Part shown: positions 16,737 through 25,805 of the stretch, piece after piece
Layout of the letters: every line of letters starts with the position of its first letter
Numbering within the stretch: position 1 is the first letter of the stretch
DNA from: Flavobacteriia bacterium
Lineage (GTDB): Bacteria; Bacteroidota; Bacteroidia; Flavobacteriales; Flavobacteriaceae
Assembly (NCBI GenBank): GCA_004293045.1
Contig: RDXY01000004.1
Coordinates: 18,907-82,906, forward strand
Direction of reading: 5' to 3'
Length of the DNA: 64,000 nt
Translations under genes and position numbers: made by a program
Notes under the pieces: generated by a model
Told to the model about the DNA's origin: nothing
Seen by the model: only the letters and a program-made list of their open reading frames with translations
The model's database searches: none

Positions 16737-17267
16737 ATGACAGCAGATAGAGTTACTACATTTGATGTTTTGGTGGAAATCCCAAGAGGAAGTCGAAACA
16801 AATATGAATATGATTTTGATTTAAAAAGAATGCGTTTTGACAGAATGCTATTCTCCTCAATGATGTATCCAGCAGATTACGGATTTATTCCTGAAACATT
16901 AGCATTAGATGGCGATCCTCTAGATGTGTTAGTATTAGTAACCAAGCCAACATTTCCAGGATGTGTTATAGAAGTAAAACCTATAGGAGTATTCCATATG
17001 GCAGATGACAAAGGTCCAGATGAAAAAGTAATTTGCGTGCCGGTTTCAGATCCAATCTGGAATTCATTAAACGACTTAAGTGACGTAAATCCACACTTAG
17101 TAAAAGAAATTGAACACTTTTTTCAAGTATATAAAGATTTAGAAAATAAAAATGTTGATGTAGAAGGTTGGGGAGATGTAAATGAAGCCCGTGCCATCAT
17201 TAAAGAATGCACAGAACGATTTGAAGCAATTGAAAACAAACCAGAAGGTTTATTCAGTATAAAATAA
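16737..17267 (+). CDS. ppa: Soluble inorganic pyrophosphatase, family I
   Basis: A 176-residue cytosolic enzyme that hydrolyses PPi to phosphate with Mg2+. Motifs: EIPRGSRNKYEYD, YPADYGFIPET, and the signature DGDPLDVLVL with its three metal-binding aspartates. Length is the bacterial norm. Placed directly upstream of the membrane pyrophosphatase gene but separated by a terminator and a new promoter, so the two are neighbours rather than one operon. Confidence 0.97.
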   Translation: MTADRVTTFDVLVEIPRGSRNKYEYDFDLKRMRFDRMLFSSMMYPADYGFIPETLALDGDPLDVLVLVTKPTFPGCVIEVKPIGVFHMADDKGPDEKVICVPVSDPIWNSLNDLSDVNPHLVKEIEHFFQVYKDLENKNVDVEGWGDVNEARAIIKECTERFEAIENKPEGLFSIK

Positions 17268-17295
17268 AAAAAAATTAACAATTTTTATTAAAAAA

Positions 17296-17326
17296 GGCAA
17301 TTATGATTGGAATAATTGCCTTTTTT
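17296..17326 (+). terminator. ppa terminator
   Basis: GGCAATTAT (17296-17304) pairs with ATAATTGCC (17312-17320), with flanking A and T runs. Confidence 0.88.
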
Positions 17327-17329
17327 GTG

Positions 17330-17337
17330 TATTTTTG
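17330..17337 (+). promoter_or_regulatory. hppA promoter -7 box
   Basis: TATTTTTG followed by C fits TAnnTTTG and sits a few bases after the ppa terminator, 36 bases before the hppA ATG. The -33 region falls in the terminator stem. Confidence 0.55.
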
Positions 17338-17373
17338 CTCGATTAAATTAAAATTAACTATTTACAAAAAACT

Positions 17374-19935
17374 ATGAATAATTTTATGATTTACTTGCCA
17401 ATTGTAATGGCAATCATTGGTTTGCTTTTTATGGCAATGAAACGTGCCTGGGTATTAAAACAAGATGCCGGTGACGGTAAAATGAAAGAAATTTCAGATT
17501 ACATCTATGAAGGAGCATTGGCTTTCTTAAAAGCAGAATACAGATTATTAACTGTATTTGTAATTCTAGCAAGTATTGTTTTAGCTGGAATTACTTTTAT
17601 TCCAGGAGTAAAAACACATTTATTTATTGTTGTAGCATTTATTTTCGGAGCTTTCTTTTCAGCTTTAGCAGGAAATATGGGTATGAAAATTGCTACAAAA
17701 ACAAACGTAAGAACAACACAAGCCGCACGTACAAGTCTACCTCAAGCATTAAAAGTATCTTTTAGTGGAGGAACAGTAATGGGCTTAGGAGTAGCAGGTT
17801 TAGCTGTATTAGGTTTAACCGGGTTCTTCATACTATTATTTAGATATTTTATGCCAGGTGGTGTTTGGACAAACACTGAGGACATGACAATTGTTCTAGA
17901 AACTTTAGCTGGATTCTCTTTAGGTGCTGAATCTATTGCATTATTTGCACGTGTAGGTGGTGGTATTTATACCAAAGCAGCTGACGTAGGTGCGGATTTA
18001 GTAGGTAAAGTTGAAGCTGGAATTCCAGAAGATGATCCAAGAAATCCAGCGACTATTGCGGATAACGTGGGTGATAACGTAGGAGACGTGGCTGGTATGG
18101 GTGCCGATTTATTTGGTTCTTATGTAGCTACGGTTTTAGCAGCTATGGTTTTAGGAAATTATGTAATTAAAGATATGGGTGGTAAAATCGAAGACGCTTT
18201 TGGCGGAATCGGACCTATTTTATTACCTATGGCAATTGCTGGTTTTGGAATTTTATTTTCTATCATTGGAACAATGTTAGTGAAAATTTCTAGCGATGAT
18301 GCTAAAGAAGCACAAGTACAAAAAGCATTAAATATTGGAAACTGGGTTTCTATACTTTTAACTTTAGTAGCGTGTTACTTTTTAGTAGAATATATGTTAC
18401 CAACTACAATGAAAATGGAATTCTACGGAGAAGGATTGAAAGATATTTCTTCAATGCGTGTTTTCTATGCTACAATTGTAGGATTAATTGTGGGTGGAGC
18501 CATTTCATCAGTTACGGAATATTATACAGGATTAGGTACAAAACCAGTTTTAGCAATTGTACAAAAATCATCAACTGGAGCAGGAACTAACGTAATCGCT
18601 GGTTTAGCTACTGGTATGATTTCAACTTTCCCAACTGTAATTTTATTTGCTGCGGCAATATGGGCTTCATATGCTTTTGCAGGATTTTATGGTGTGGCTT
18701 TAGCTGCTTCTGCTATGATGGCTACAACAGCTATGCAATTAGCAATTGATGCTTTCGGTCCTATTTCTGATAACGCAGGAGGTATTGCTGAAATGAGTGA
18801 ATTACCAAAAGAAGTTCGTACACGTACAGATATTTTAGATTCAGTTGGTAACACAACTGCTGCCACTGGAAAAGGATTTGCCATCGCTTCTGCAGCGTTA
18901 ACATCGTTAGCTTTATTTGCTGCCTATGTAACGTTTACAGGAATTGACGGAATTAATATTTTCAAAGCGCCAGTATTAGCGATGTTATTTATTGGTGGAA
19001 TGATTCCTGTAGTATTTTCTGCATTAGCTATGAATTCTGTAGGAAAAGCAGCAATGGATATGGTATATGAAGTACGTCGTCAGTTCAAAGAAATTCCAGG
19101 AATTATGGAAGGAACAGGTAAACCAGAATATGGTAAATGTGTGGAAATTTCAACTAAAGCCGCTTTACGCGAAATGATGTTACCAGGTATTTTAACGATT
19201 GGTTTCCCAATTGCAATAGTACTTTTAGGAAAATTAGTTTATCCAGATAACAACCAATTAATCGCTGAAATGTTAGGTGGTTATATGGCTGGAGTTACCG
19301 TTTCAGGTGTACTTTGGGCCGTGTTCCAAAATAACGCTGGTGGTGCTTGGGATAATGCTAAAAAATCATTCGAAGCTGGAGTTGAAATCAATGGCGAAAT
19401 GACATACAAAGGTTCTGATGCGCACAAAGCAGCGGTAACTGGAGATACTGTTGGAGATCCATTTAAAGATACTTCTGGTCCTTCAATGAACATCTTAATT
19501 AAATTAACGTGTTTAATTGGATTGGTAATCGCACCGATTTTAGGTGGTCATTCTGAAGGAACTAAAAAAGAAATGAAATGTACAATTATCAAAATGAATG
19601 TTGATAGTGCTTCAAAAATGGGCAAATGCGACATGACAAAATGTGCAACTATAACAAAAGATGAATGCGCAAAAATGTGTGATTCTTTAGGTTGTACAGC
19701 AGAAGAAAAAGAAATATGTATGTCTCATTACGATGCTAATGGTAAATTCATTGGAAAAGAAGGAGAAAAATCTTGCTGCGCTAAAGACGCTGACAAAAAC
19801 GTTAAAGTAGAAATTAAAAATGTAAACGGAAAAGCAAAAGCAACCGTTACAACTTCTATTAACAAGAGTGTAAATGTTCAAACTTTTGAAGGTTCATTAG
19901 AAGAAGTAAAAGCAAAAGTAGAAGGATTGAAATAG
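17374..19935 (+). CDS. hppA: Membrane ion-pumping pyrophosphatase with Cys-rich C-terminal extension
   Basis: An 853-residue membrane pyrophosphatase with about 16 helices that couples PPi hydrolysis to export of H+ or Na+. The PPi site is seen in DVGADLVGKVEAGIPEDDPR and in DNVGDNVGDVAGMGADLFG; GNTTAATGKG has Ala where K+-independent enzymes have Lys, which marks the K+-dependent branch (many of those pump Na+). After the last helix (GLVIAPILGGH) residues 727-853 are extra: about 80 residues with nine cysteines, then a short beta-rich tail. Homologues usually end at the helix, and the C-terminus is expected outside the cytosol. Confidence 0.95.
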   Translation: MNNFMIYLPIVMAIIGLLFMAMKRAWVLKQDAGDGKMKEISDYIYEGALAFLKAEYRLLTVFVILASIVLAGITFIPGVKTHLFIVVAFIFGAFFSALAGNMGMKIATKTNVRTTQAARTSLPQALKVSFSGGTVMGLGVAGLAVLGLTGFFILLFRYFMPGGVWTNTEDMTIVLETLAGFSLGAESIALFARVGGGIYTKAADVGADLVGKVEAGIPEDDPRNPATIADNVGDNVGDVAGMGADLFGSYVATVLAAMVLGNYVIKDMGGKIEDAFGGIGPILLPMAIAGFGILFSIIGTMLVKISSDDAKEAQVQKALNIGNWVSILLTLVACYFLVEYMLPTTMKMEFYGEGLKDISSMRVFYATIVGLIVGGAISSVTEYYTGLGTKPVLAIVQKSSTGAGTNVIAGLATGMISTFPTVILFAAAIWASYAFAGFYGVALAASAMMATTAMQLAIDAFGPISDNAGGIAEMSELPKEVRTRTDILDSVGNTTAATGKGFAIASAALTSLALFAAYVTFTGIDGINIFKAPVLAMLFIGGMIPVVFSALAMNSVGKAAMDMVYEVRRQFKEIPGIMEGTGKPEYGKCVEISTKAALREMMLPGILTIGFPIAIVLLGKLVYPDNNQLIAEMLGGYMAGVTVSGVLWAVFQNNAGGAWDNAKKSFEAGVEINGEMTYKGSDAHKAAVTGDTVGDPFKDTSGPSMNILIKLTCLIGLVIAPILGGHSEGTKKEMKCTIIKMNVDSASKMGKCDMTKCATITKDECAKMCDSLGCTAEEKEICMSHYDANGKFIGKEGEKSCCAKDADKNVKVEIKNVNGKAKATVTTSINKSVNVQTFEGSLEEVKAKVEGLK

Positions 19936-19958
19936 TTTTTTTACAACATTTATAAAGA

Positions 19959-19984
19959 AAGCCTCAGAAATGAGGCTTTTTTTT
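19959..19984 (+). terminator. hppA terminator
   Basis: AAGCCTCA and TGAGGCTT form an 8-bp stem with a GAAA loop, followed by a long T run. Confidence 0.9.
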
Positions 19985-20028
19985 ATGCAATTAATTTGTA
20001 TATTTATCCTGTACATAAATAATTACAT

Positions 20029-21609
20029 ATGAAAACCACCTATACGTTTCTTTTATTTTTTCTATTCTCGTTGAGCTTTTCCCAAACAGCTATTGCAATT
20101 ATTCCAAAACCACAAAACACTATAGTAGGAAAAGGTAGTTTTTATATTACACCCAAAACATGTATTCAAGCCGATGAAAATTCATTTGAAGCTACTTATT
20201 TAAAAGAAGCAATTCAAATTCAAACCGGATTACAACTAAAAATAACTTCAAAAAATAATTCTAGAAACATCCATTTGGTTTTACTAGAACCTAAAATTGC
20301 AAATTTCAACAAAGAGCAATATGAAATAGTAATATCTGATTCGAAAATAATTATTTCAGCCCTCACTAAACAAGGACTTTTTTATGGTATCCAAACGTTA
20401 TTGCAACTGGTTCCCTTTGAGAAAAAAAACGAAATTGCGATCCCTTGGATAAATATATCAGATGCACCAAAATACGCTTGGCGTGGTATGCATCTTGATG
20501 TCTGCAGACACTACTTCCCTATTCCGTTCATCAAAAAATACATTGATTATTTAGCGCATTATAAAATGAATACCTTTCATTGGCACCTAACCGAAGATCA
20601 AGGTTGGCGCATCGAAATCAAAAAATACCCCAAACTAACAGAGGTTGGCGCATGGAGAAATGGGTCAATGGTTGGACGTTATGACGACCAAAAATTTGAT
20701 GATATTAAATATGGTGGCTTTTATACTCAAGAAGAAATTAAGGAAGTAGTGGCTTATGCAACTCAACGCCACATCACAATTATTCCAGAAATTGAAATGC
20801 CTGGACATTCGCTTGCTGCATTGGCAGCTTATCCAGAATTATCTTGTACAGGAGAAACCTTTGAAGTAGGAAAAAAATGGGGTGTTTTTGATGATGTATA
20901 TTGCCCAAAAGAAGAAACCTTTACGTTTTTAGAAAATGTACTTTCTGAAGTATTAGCTTTATTCCCTTCCGAATACATTCATATTGGTGGTGATGAATGC
21001 CCAAAAACAAGATGGAAAAGTTGTGCGCATTGTCAAAAATTGATTAAAGAAAAAGGATTAAAAGACGAACATGAATTACAAAGTTATTTTATCCAACGCA
21101 TTGAAAAATTTGTAAATAGTAAAGGGCGAAAAATTATTGGCTGGGATGAAATTTTGGAAGGCGGATTGGCCCCAAATGCAGCTGTTATGAGTTGGCGCGG
21201 AACCGAAGGTGGAATTGCCGCAGCCAAGCAAAAACATTACGTAGTGATGACTCCCGGTTCACACTGTTATTTTGATCATTACCAAGGAAAACCCGAAAAC
21301 GAACCTTTAGCCATAGGCGGATTTACTTCTTTAGAGAAAGTTTATAATTTTAATCCTATGCCTGAAGAACTTAATGCTGAAGAAAGAAAGTATATTTTAG
21401 GTGCACAAGCTAATGTTTGGACGGAATATATTCTTACTCCAGAACAAGTTGAATATATGATTATGCCAAGGATGTCCGCTTTGGCTGAAGTCTTATGGGG
21501 AACAGCAAAACCAGAAAATTATCTAGATTTTAAAACCCGATTACAAGCACAAGAAAATTGGCTGAAAAGCAACAATATCAATTATAGAAAAACTTCTTTC
21601 ACTGAATAA
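20029..21609 (+). CDS. Beta-N-acetylhexosaminidase, GH20
   Basis: A 526-residue exported glycosidase. A signal peptide (about 1-19) precedes a GH20b domain (about 22-140) and the TIM barrel with YAWRGMHLDVCRHYFP, HWHLTEDQGWRIEIKKYP and the catalytic pair Asp322-Glu323 in HIGGDECPKT. It removes terminal GlcNAc (or GalNAc) by substrate-assisted catalysis. First gene of a tight operon: glycosylasparaginase follows after 6 bases, then cutC and beta-mannosidase, pointing to N-glycan core breakdown in the periplasm. Confidence 0.94.
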   Translation: MKTTYTFLLFFLFSLSFSQTAIAIIPKPQNTIVGKGSFYITPKTCIQADENSFEATYLKEAIQIQTGLQLKITSKNNSRNIHLVLLEPKIANFNKEQYEIVISDSKIIISALTKQGLFYGIQTLLQLVPFEKKNEIAIPWINISDAPKYAWRGMHLDVCRHYFPIPFIKKYIDYLAHYKMNTFHWHLTEDQGWRIEIKKYPKLTEVGAWRNGSMVGRYDDQKFDDIKYGGFYTQEEIKEVVAYATQRHITIIPEIEMPGHSLAALAAYPELSCTGETFEVGKKWGVFDDVYCPKEETFTFLENVLSEVLALFPSEYIHIGGDECPKTRWKSCAHCQKLIKEKGLKDEHELQSYFIQRIEKFVNSKGRKIIGWDEILEGGLAPNAAVMSWRGTEGGIAAAKQKHYVVMTPGSHCYFDHYQGKPENEPLAIGGFTSLEKVYNFNPMPEELNAEERKYILGAQANVWTEYILTPEQVEYMIMPRMSALAEVLWGTAKPENYLDFKTRLQAQENWLKSNNINYRKTSFTE

Positions 21610-21615
21610 AATAAT

Positions 21616-22614
21616 ATGACAAATAGACGAAATTTTTTAAAGAAAACTGCTTTGGCGACAGCTGGATTGGCGCTTACTAGTTTCAAAAATACAACTGAAA
21701 CTGCTGAAAATAAAGTGGCGTTAAATTCGGTTCAAAAACCAATAGTGCTTTCCACTTGGCGATTTGGGATTGAAGCCAATACAGCTGCTTGGGAAATATT
21801 AAGTAAAAATGGTCGCGCTTTAGATGCGGTTGAAGCTGGAGTAAAGATTCCGGAAGGCGACCCAAATGAACGCAGTGTAGGCTATGGAGGTCGTCCTGAC
21901 AGAGACGGAAAAGTAACTCTAGATGCTTGTATTATGGACGAATTTTCAAATATTGGTTCTGTTGCTTGTTTGGAGTACATCAAACATCCGATTTCTGTTG
22001 CTCGCGCGGTAATGGAAAAAACACCTCACGTAATGTTGGTAGGAAAAGGAGCGTTACAATTTGCACTTTCACAAGGCTTCAAAAAAGAAAATTTATTAGT
22101 TGAAGAATCTGAAAAAGAATGGAAAGAATGGTTAAAAACAAGTCAATACAAACCCATTGCTAATATCGAAAATCATGACACCATTGGCATGATTGCTTTA
22201 GATGCGAATGGAAATTTATCAGGCGCGTGTACAACCAGCGGCATGGCATTTAAAATGCACGGTCGTGTAGGCGATTCCCCAATCATTGGCGCAGGGTTAT
22301 ACGTAGATAACGAAATAGGGGCCGCTACAGCAACAGGCCATGGTGAAGAAGTCATCCGAATCTCTGGATGCCATTTGGTAGTAGAACTGATGCGACAAGG
22401 TTTATCTCCTCAAAAAGCTTGTGAAGAAGCCGTAATGCGGATTGTAAAACTAACTCAAAATCGAGGCAAAGAATTAAAAGACATTCAAGTTGGATTTATT
22501 GCTTTGAATAAAAAAGGAGAATATGGTTCGTATTGCATACAAGGAGGTTTCAATTATGCCGTTTATGATGCAACTGGAAACAAATTACTTGATGCCAATT
22601 ACTTTTTGAAATAA
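21616..22614 (+). CDS. Glycosylasparaginase (N4-(beta-N-acetylglucosaminyl)-L-asparaginase)
   Basis: A 332-residue Ntn-hydrolase. It has a twin-Arg-like start (NRRNFLKKTALATAGLAL), suggesting export, and the autocatalytic cleavage site HDTIGMIALD with Thr189 as the new N-terminal nucleophile; GGRPDRDGKVTLDACIMD and the later TGHGEEVIRISGCH are typical of the family. It splits the GlcNAc-Asn bond that ties an N-glycan to peptide, so it acts last, once the glycan is trimmed. Its stop overlaps the cutC start by 1 base (TAATG). Confidence 0.93.
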   Translation: MTNRRNFLKKTALATAGLALTSFKNTTETAENKVALNSVQKPIVLSTWRFGIEANTAAWEILSKNGRALDAVEAGVKIPEGDPNERSVGYGGRPDRDGKVTLDACIMDEFSNIGSVACLEYIKHPISVARAVMEKTPHVMLVGKGALQFALSQGFKKENLLVEESEKEWKEWLKTSQYKPIANIENHDTIGMIALDANGNLSGACTTSGMAFKMHGRVGDSPIIGAGLYVDNEIGAATATGHGEEVIRISGCHLVVELMRQGLSPQKACEEAVMRIVKLTQNRGKELKDIQVGFIALNKKGEYGSYCIQGGFNYAVYDATGNKLLDANYFLK

Positions 22615-23285
22615 TGAAAAAATTCGAAATCGCTTGTTTCAATCTCGAATCAGCCATACTAGCTCAAAAAGCAGGTGCGGATAGAGTCGAATTATGTGCA
22701 AATCTTTCAGTTGGTGGCACAACACCTTCTGTTGAAATGATTCAACAAGCTCGAGAGCATTTGACAATAGATATCTATGTAATGATTCGTCCAAGAGGTG
22801 GAAATTTTGTTTACTCAGAAGCAGAATTTCAGCAAATGAAATCGGAAATCGAAACCATCAAAAAACTTGGTGTTAACGGATTTGTTTTTGGAATTTTGAA
22901 TAAAGATGACACCATAAATATCGAACAAAACAAAACGTTAGTAGCTGAAGCCTATCCTTTTTCTTGTACATTTCATCGTGCTTTTGATGCTGTTTCCAAT
23001 TATGAACAGGCTTTGGAAGCTGTTATTTCTTGTGGCTTTTCAACGATTCTTACATCTGGAACTTTAACTAATGTTATGGAAGGCAAAGAAGTTTTAAAAA
23101 AATTAGTCGTTCAAGCCAAAAATAGCATCGAAATTATGCCCGGTGGCGGCTTGCGTTCAACTAATATTTCTGAATTGAATCAAATTGTTGGTGCAAATTG
23201 GTATCATTCCTCTGCAATTACCGATGGAAGTGAAATCGCAGATCCAAAGGAAATTATCCAACTAAAGGAAATGATGCAATCATAA
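22614..23285 (+). CDS. cutC: CutC-family TIM-barrel protein
   Basis: A 223-residue protein with no signal peptide. Family marks are EIACFNLESAILAQKAGADRVELC split across the first strand and helix, VMIRPRGGNF, CTFHRAFD and MPGGGLRSTNI. CutC was named for copper homeostasis in E. coli, but that role has been disputed and the reaction is unknown. Here it is translationally coupled to the glycosylasparaginase gene and lies 10 bases before a beta-mannosidase gene, so a role in using sugars released from N-glycans is plausible; that is inference. Confidence 0.92.
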   Translation: MKKFEIACFNLESAILAQKAGADRVELCANLSVGGTTPSVEMIQQAREHLTIDIYVMIRPRGGNFVYSEAEFQQMKSEIETIKKLGVNGFVFGILNKDDTINIEQNKTLVAEAYPFSCTFHRAFDAVSNYEQALEAVISCGFSTILTSGTLTNVMEGKEVLKKLVVQAKNSIEIMPGGGLRSTNISELNQIVGANWYHSSAITDGSEIADPKEIIQLKEMMQS

Positions 23286-23295
23286 ATGAGTTGCT

Positions 23296-25767
23296 ATGTT
23301 TAAAAAAATAACATTATTTCTAATTTTTATTTGCTATTCCGTTTTGGGACAAACTTCTTATCGGAATTTGTCATCAGAAAATTGGCTATTCAACAAACAA
23401 GGGGAAACTAAAAAATACAAAGCTACTATTCCTGGAACTGTTCATACCGATTTATTCGCGAATCAATTAATTCCTGATCCTTTTTTTGGAGCCAATGAAA
23501 AACAATTGCAATGGATTGAAAATGAAAACTGGGAATATGAAACCACCTTTTCATTATCTGAAAAAGAAATTTCCAATGAAAATATCGAATTAGAATTTGA
23601 GGGTTTAGATACCTATGCAACTGTTTTTTTAAACGGAAAAATAGTTTTAGAGGCAGATAACATGTTCCGAAAATGGATAATTTCTGCAAAAAATCAGCTA
23701 AAAAAAGGAAAAAATCAGCTAAAAATTGTATTTCAATCGGCCGTTCAAAAAGGAAAAGAAGAAGCCGCAAAATTATCGTATACTTTACCTGAAAAAGAAC
23801 GTGTTTTTGTTCGAAAAGCGCAATATCAATTTGGTTGGGATTGGGGACCACGATTTGTAACCGCTGGAATATGTAGAAAAGTACAATTGAAATTTTGGAA
23901 TAATGCCACATTTGAAGATGCTAAACACGAGCAGGTATATGTTTCTGAAAAACTCGCAAAACTGAATTTTATATTGCAAATTAAATCTCAAAGAGATCAA
24001 GAAATTAAAATATTTCACAATGAAAAGTATTATTATTTTTATTTAATAAAGGGTAAAAATGAACTTAAAATTCCAGTATCAATTGAAAATCCTAAACTAT
24101 GGTGGTGCCACGGATTGGGCGATCCTTATCAATTTTTATTTCAATTTGAAATCATTTACAAGGATACTATTATAGACTATACTGCGGTAAAAGTTGGCAT
24201 AAGAAAAATCGAGTTTATTCAAGATAAAGATGAATTTGGAACAAGTTTTTACTTCAAATTAAATGGTAAGCCTGTGTTTATGAAAGGGGCAAATTATATT
24301 CCTCAAGATAGTTTTATTCCAAAACAAACACCATCAAGTTATCACGAATTAGTTCAAAACGCACGAAAAGCCAACATGAATATGTTACGCGTTTGGGGTG
24401 GTGGCGTATATGCCGATGACGAATTTTACAATGCTTGTGATGCAAATGGAATTTTAGTTTGGCAGGATTTTATGTTTGCTTGTGCGATGTATCCCGGAGA
24501 TGAAAAATTTGTAGAAAACGTAAAACAAGAAGTAATAGATAACGTAAATCGTTTACAAAATCATCCAAGTATTGCCCTTTGGTGTGGCAATAATGAAAAT
24601 GATGAAGGCTGGCACAATTGGGGTTGGCAAAAGCAATTTCAGTATTCAAAAGCAGATTCTACAAAAATTTGGAACGACTATAAAAAAGTATTTCATGAAG
24701 TAATTCCACAAACATTAGATAGACTTTTATCCAAAGAAAAAAATCTGTATTGGCCTTCTTCACCCTCCATTGGCTGGGGACGAAAAGAAAGTTTATCACA
24801 AGGCGACTCCCATTATTGGGGGGTGTGGTGGGGAAAAGAACCTTTTGAAACCTACCAAAAGAAAGTTGGAAGATTTATGAGCGAATATGGCTTTCAAGGG
24901 ATGCCCAATATGGTAACCTTAGAAAAAGTAATTCCTAAAGAAGATTTTAATTTTACTTCGGAAGCGTTTAAAAATCATCAAAAACATCCTACTGGATTTG
25001 AAACTATAAATGAATATATGGCACGAGATTTTCCAGTCCCTAGTGCTTTAGAAAAATACAATTATGTTTCGCAAATTTTACAAGCATATGGTATGAAAAC
25101 CGCCATTGAAGCACACCGATTAGCAAAACCCTATTGCATGGGTTCTTTATATTGGCAATTAAACGATTGCTGGCCCGTAACCTCATGGAGTACTTTAGAT
25201 TACTATGGAAATTGGAAAGCGGCACATTACCAAGTTAAAGAAAGTTTTGCTCCGATATTTTTTGCTGTTACAGAAAATGAAAATAAACTTTCTATTATTG
25301 GAGGTAACGATAATTTAGATGCAATATCAGGAACATTAGTTGTTAAATTAATTGATTTTTCTGGGAACGAACTTTGGACTGCATCAAAAGAATGTACTTT
25401 GGACGTAGAAAAAAATACAAATTGTTTGCAGATTTCTAATGCCGAATTGCCAAAATTTGATAAAGAAAAAACAGTTTTAGTTTTAGCATTTACTAGTAAT
25501 CATACGAAAACTGTTGCACATCATTACTTTGTAAAACCAAAAGATTTAAGACTTGAAAAACCAAACATTGAAATTAAAATTGTGGGCGAAACACTTATCG
25601 AACTTAAAACAAATACACTTGCAAAAAATGTCTATCTAGAAGCAAACGATACTTTTTTTGAAGAAAATTATTTTGATTTAGTTCCCGGAATTCCAAAGAT
25701 AATTAAAACTCAAAAACCTACTCAAGAAACTAAGGTACTATCTTTATTTGATGCCATGAATGAATAA
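23296..25767 (+). CDS. Beta-mannosidase, GH2
   Basis: An 823-residue exported enzyme with a signal peptide (MFKKITLFLIFICYSVLGQ). N-terminal jelly-roll (WEYETTFSLSE, LEFEGLDTYATVFLNGK) and immunoglobulin-like domains precede the TIM barrel. MLRVWGGGVYADDEFYNACD is a beta-mannosidase hallmark; the acid/base is Glu434 in CGNNEN and the nucleophile probably Glu530 in MSEYGFQG. LYWQLNDCWPVTSWSTLDY also fits. It would remove the beta-linked mannose of the N-glycan core, leaving GlcNAc units for the GH20 enzyme. Last gene of the operon. Confidence 0.94.
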   Translation: MFKKITLFLIFICYSVLGQTSYRNLSSENWLFNKQGETKKYKATIPGTVHTDLFANQLIPDPFFGANEKQLQWIENENWEYETTFSLSEKEISNENIELEFEGLDTYATVFLNGKIVLEADNMFRKWIISAKNQLKKGKNQLKIVFQSAVQKGKEEAAKLSYTLPEKERVFVRKAQYQFGWDWGPRFVTAGICRKVQLKFWNNATFEDAKHEQVYVSEKLAKLNFILQIKSQRDQEIKIFHNEKYYYFYLIKGKNELKIPVSIENPKLWWCHGLGDPYQFLFQFEIIYKDTIIDYTAVKVGIRKIEFIQDKDEFGTSFYFKLNGKPVFMKGANYIPQDSFIPKQTPSSYHELVQNARKANMNMLRVWGGGVYADDEFYNACDANGILVWQDFMFACAMYPGDEKFVENVKQEVIDNVNRLQNHPSIALWCGNNENDEGWHNWGWQKQFQYSKADSTKIWNDYKKVFHEVIPQTLDRLLSKEKNLYWPSSPSIGWGRKESLSQGDSHYWGVWWGKEPFETYQKKVGRFMSEYGFQGMPNMVTLEKVIPKEDFNFTSEAFKNHQKHPTGFETINEYMARDFPVPSALEKYNYVSQILQAYGMKTAIEAHRLAKPYCMGSLYWQLNDCWPVTSWSTLDYYGNWKAAHYQVKESFAPIFFAVTENENKLSIIGGNDNLDAISGTLVVKLIDFSGNELWTASKECTLDVEKNTNCLQISNAELPKFDKEKTVLVLAFTSNHTKTVAHHYFVKPKDLRLEKPNIEIKIVGETLIELKTNTLAKNVYLEANDTFFEENYFDLVPGIPKIIKTQKPTQETKVLSLFDAMNE

Positions 25768-25777
25768 AACCAAAAAA

Positions 25778-25800
25778 AAACGCCTCAAATGAGGCGTTTT
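25778..25800 (+). terminator. Terminator between convergent genes
   Basis: AAACGCCTC and GAGGCGTTT form a 9-bp stem with an AAAT loop and A/T runs on both sides, so it can serve the beta-mannosidase operon and the kinase operon. Confidence 0.9.
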
Positions 25801-25805
25801 GTATG

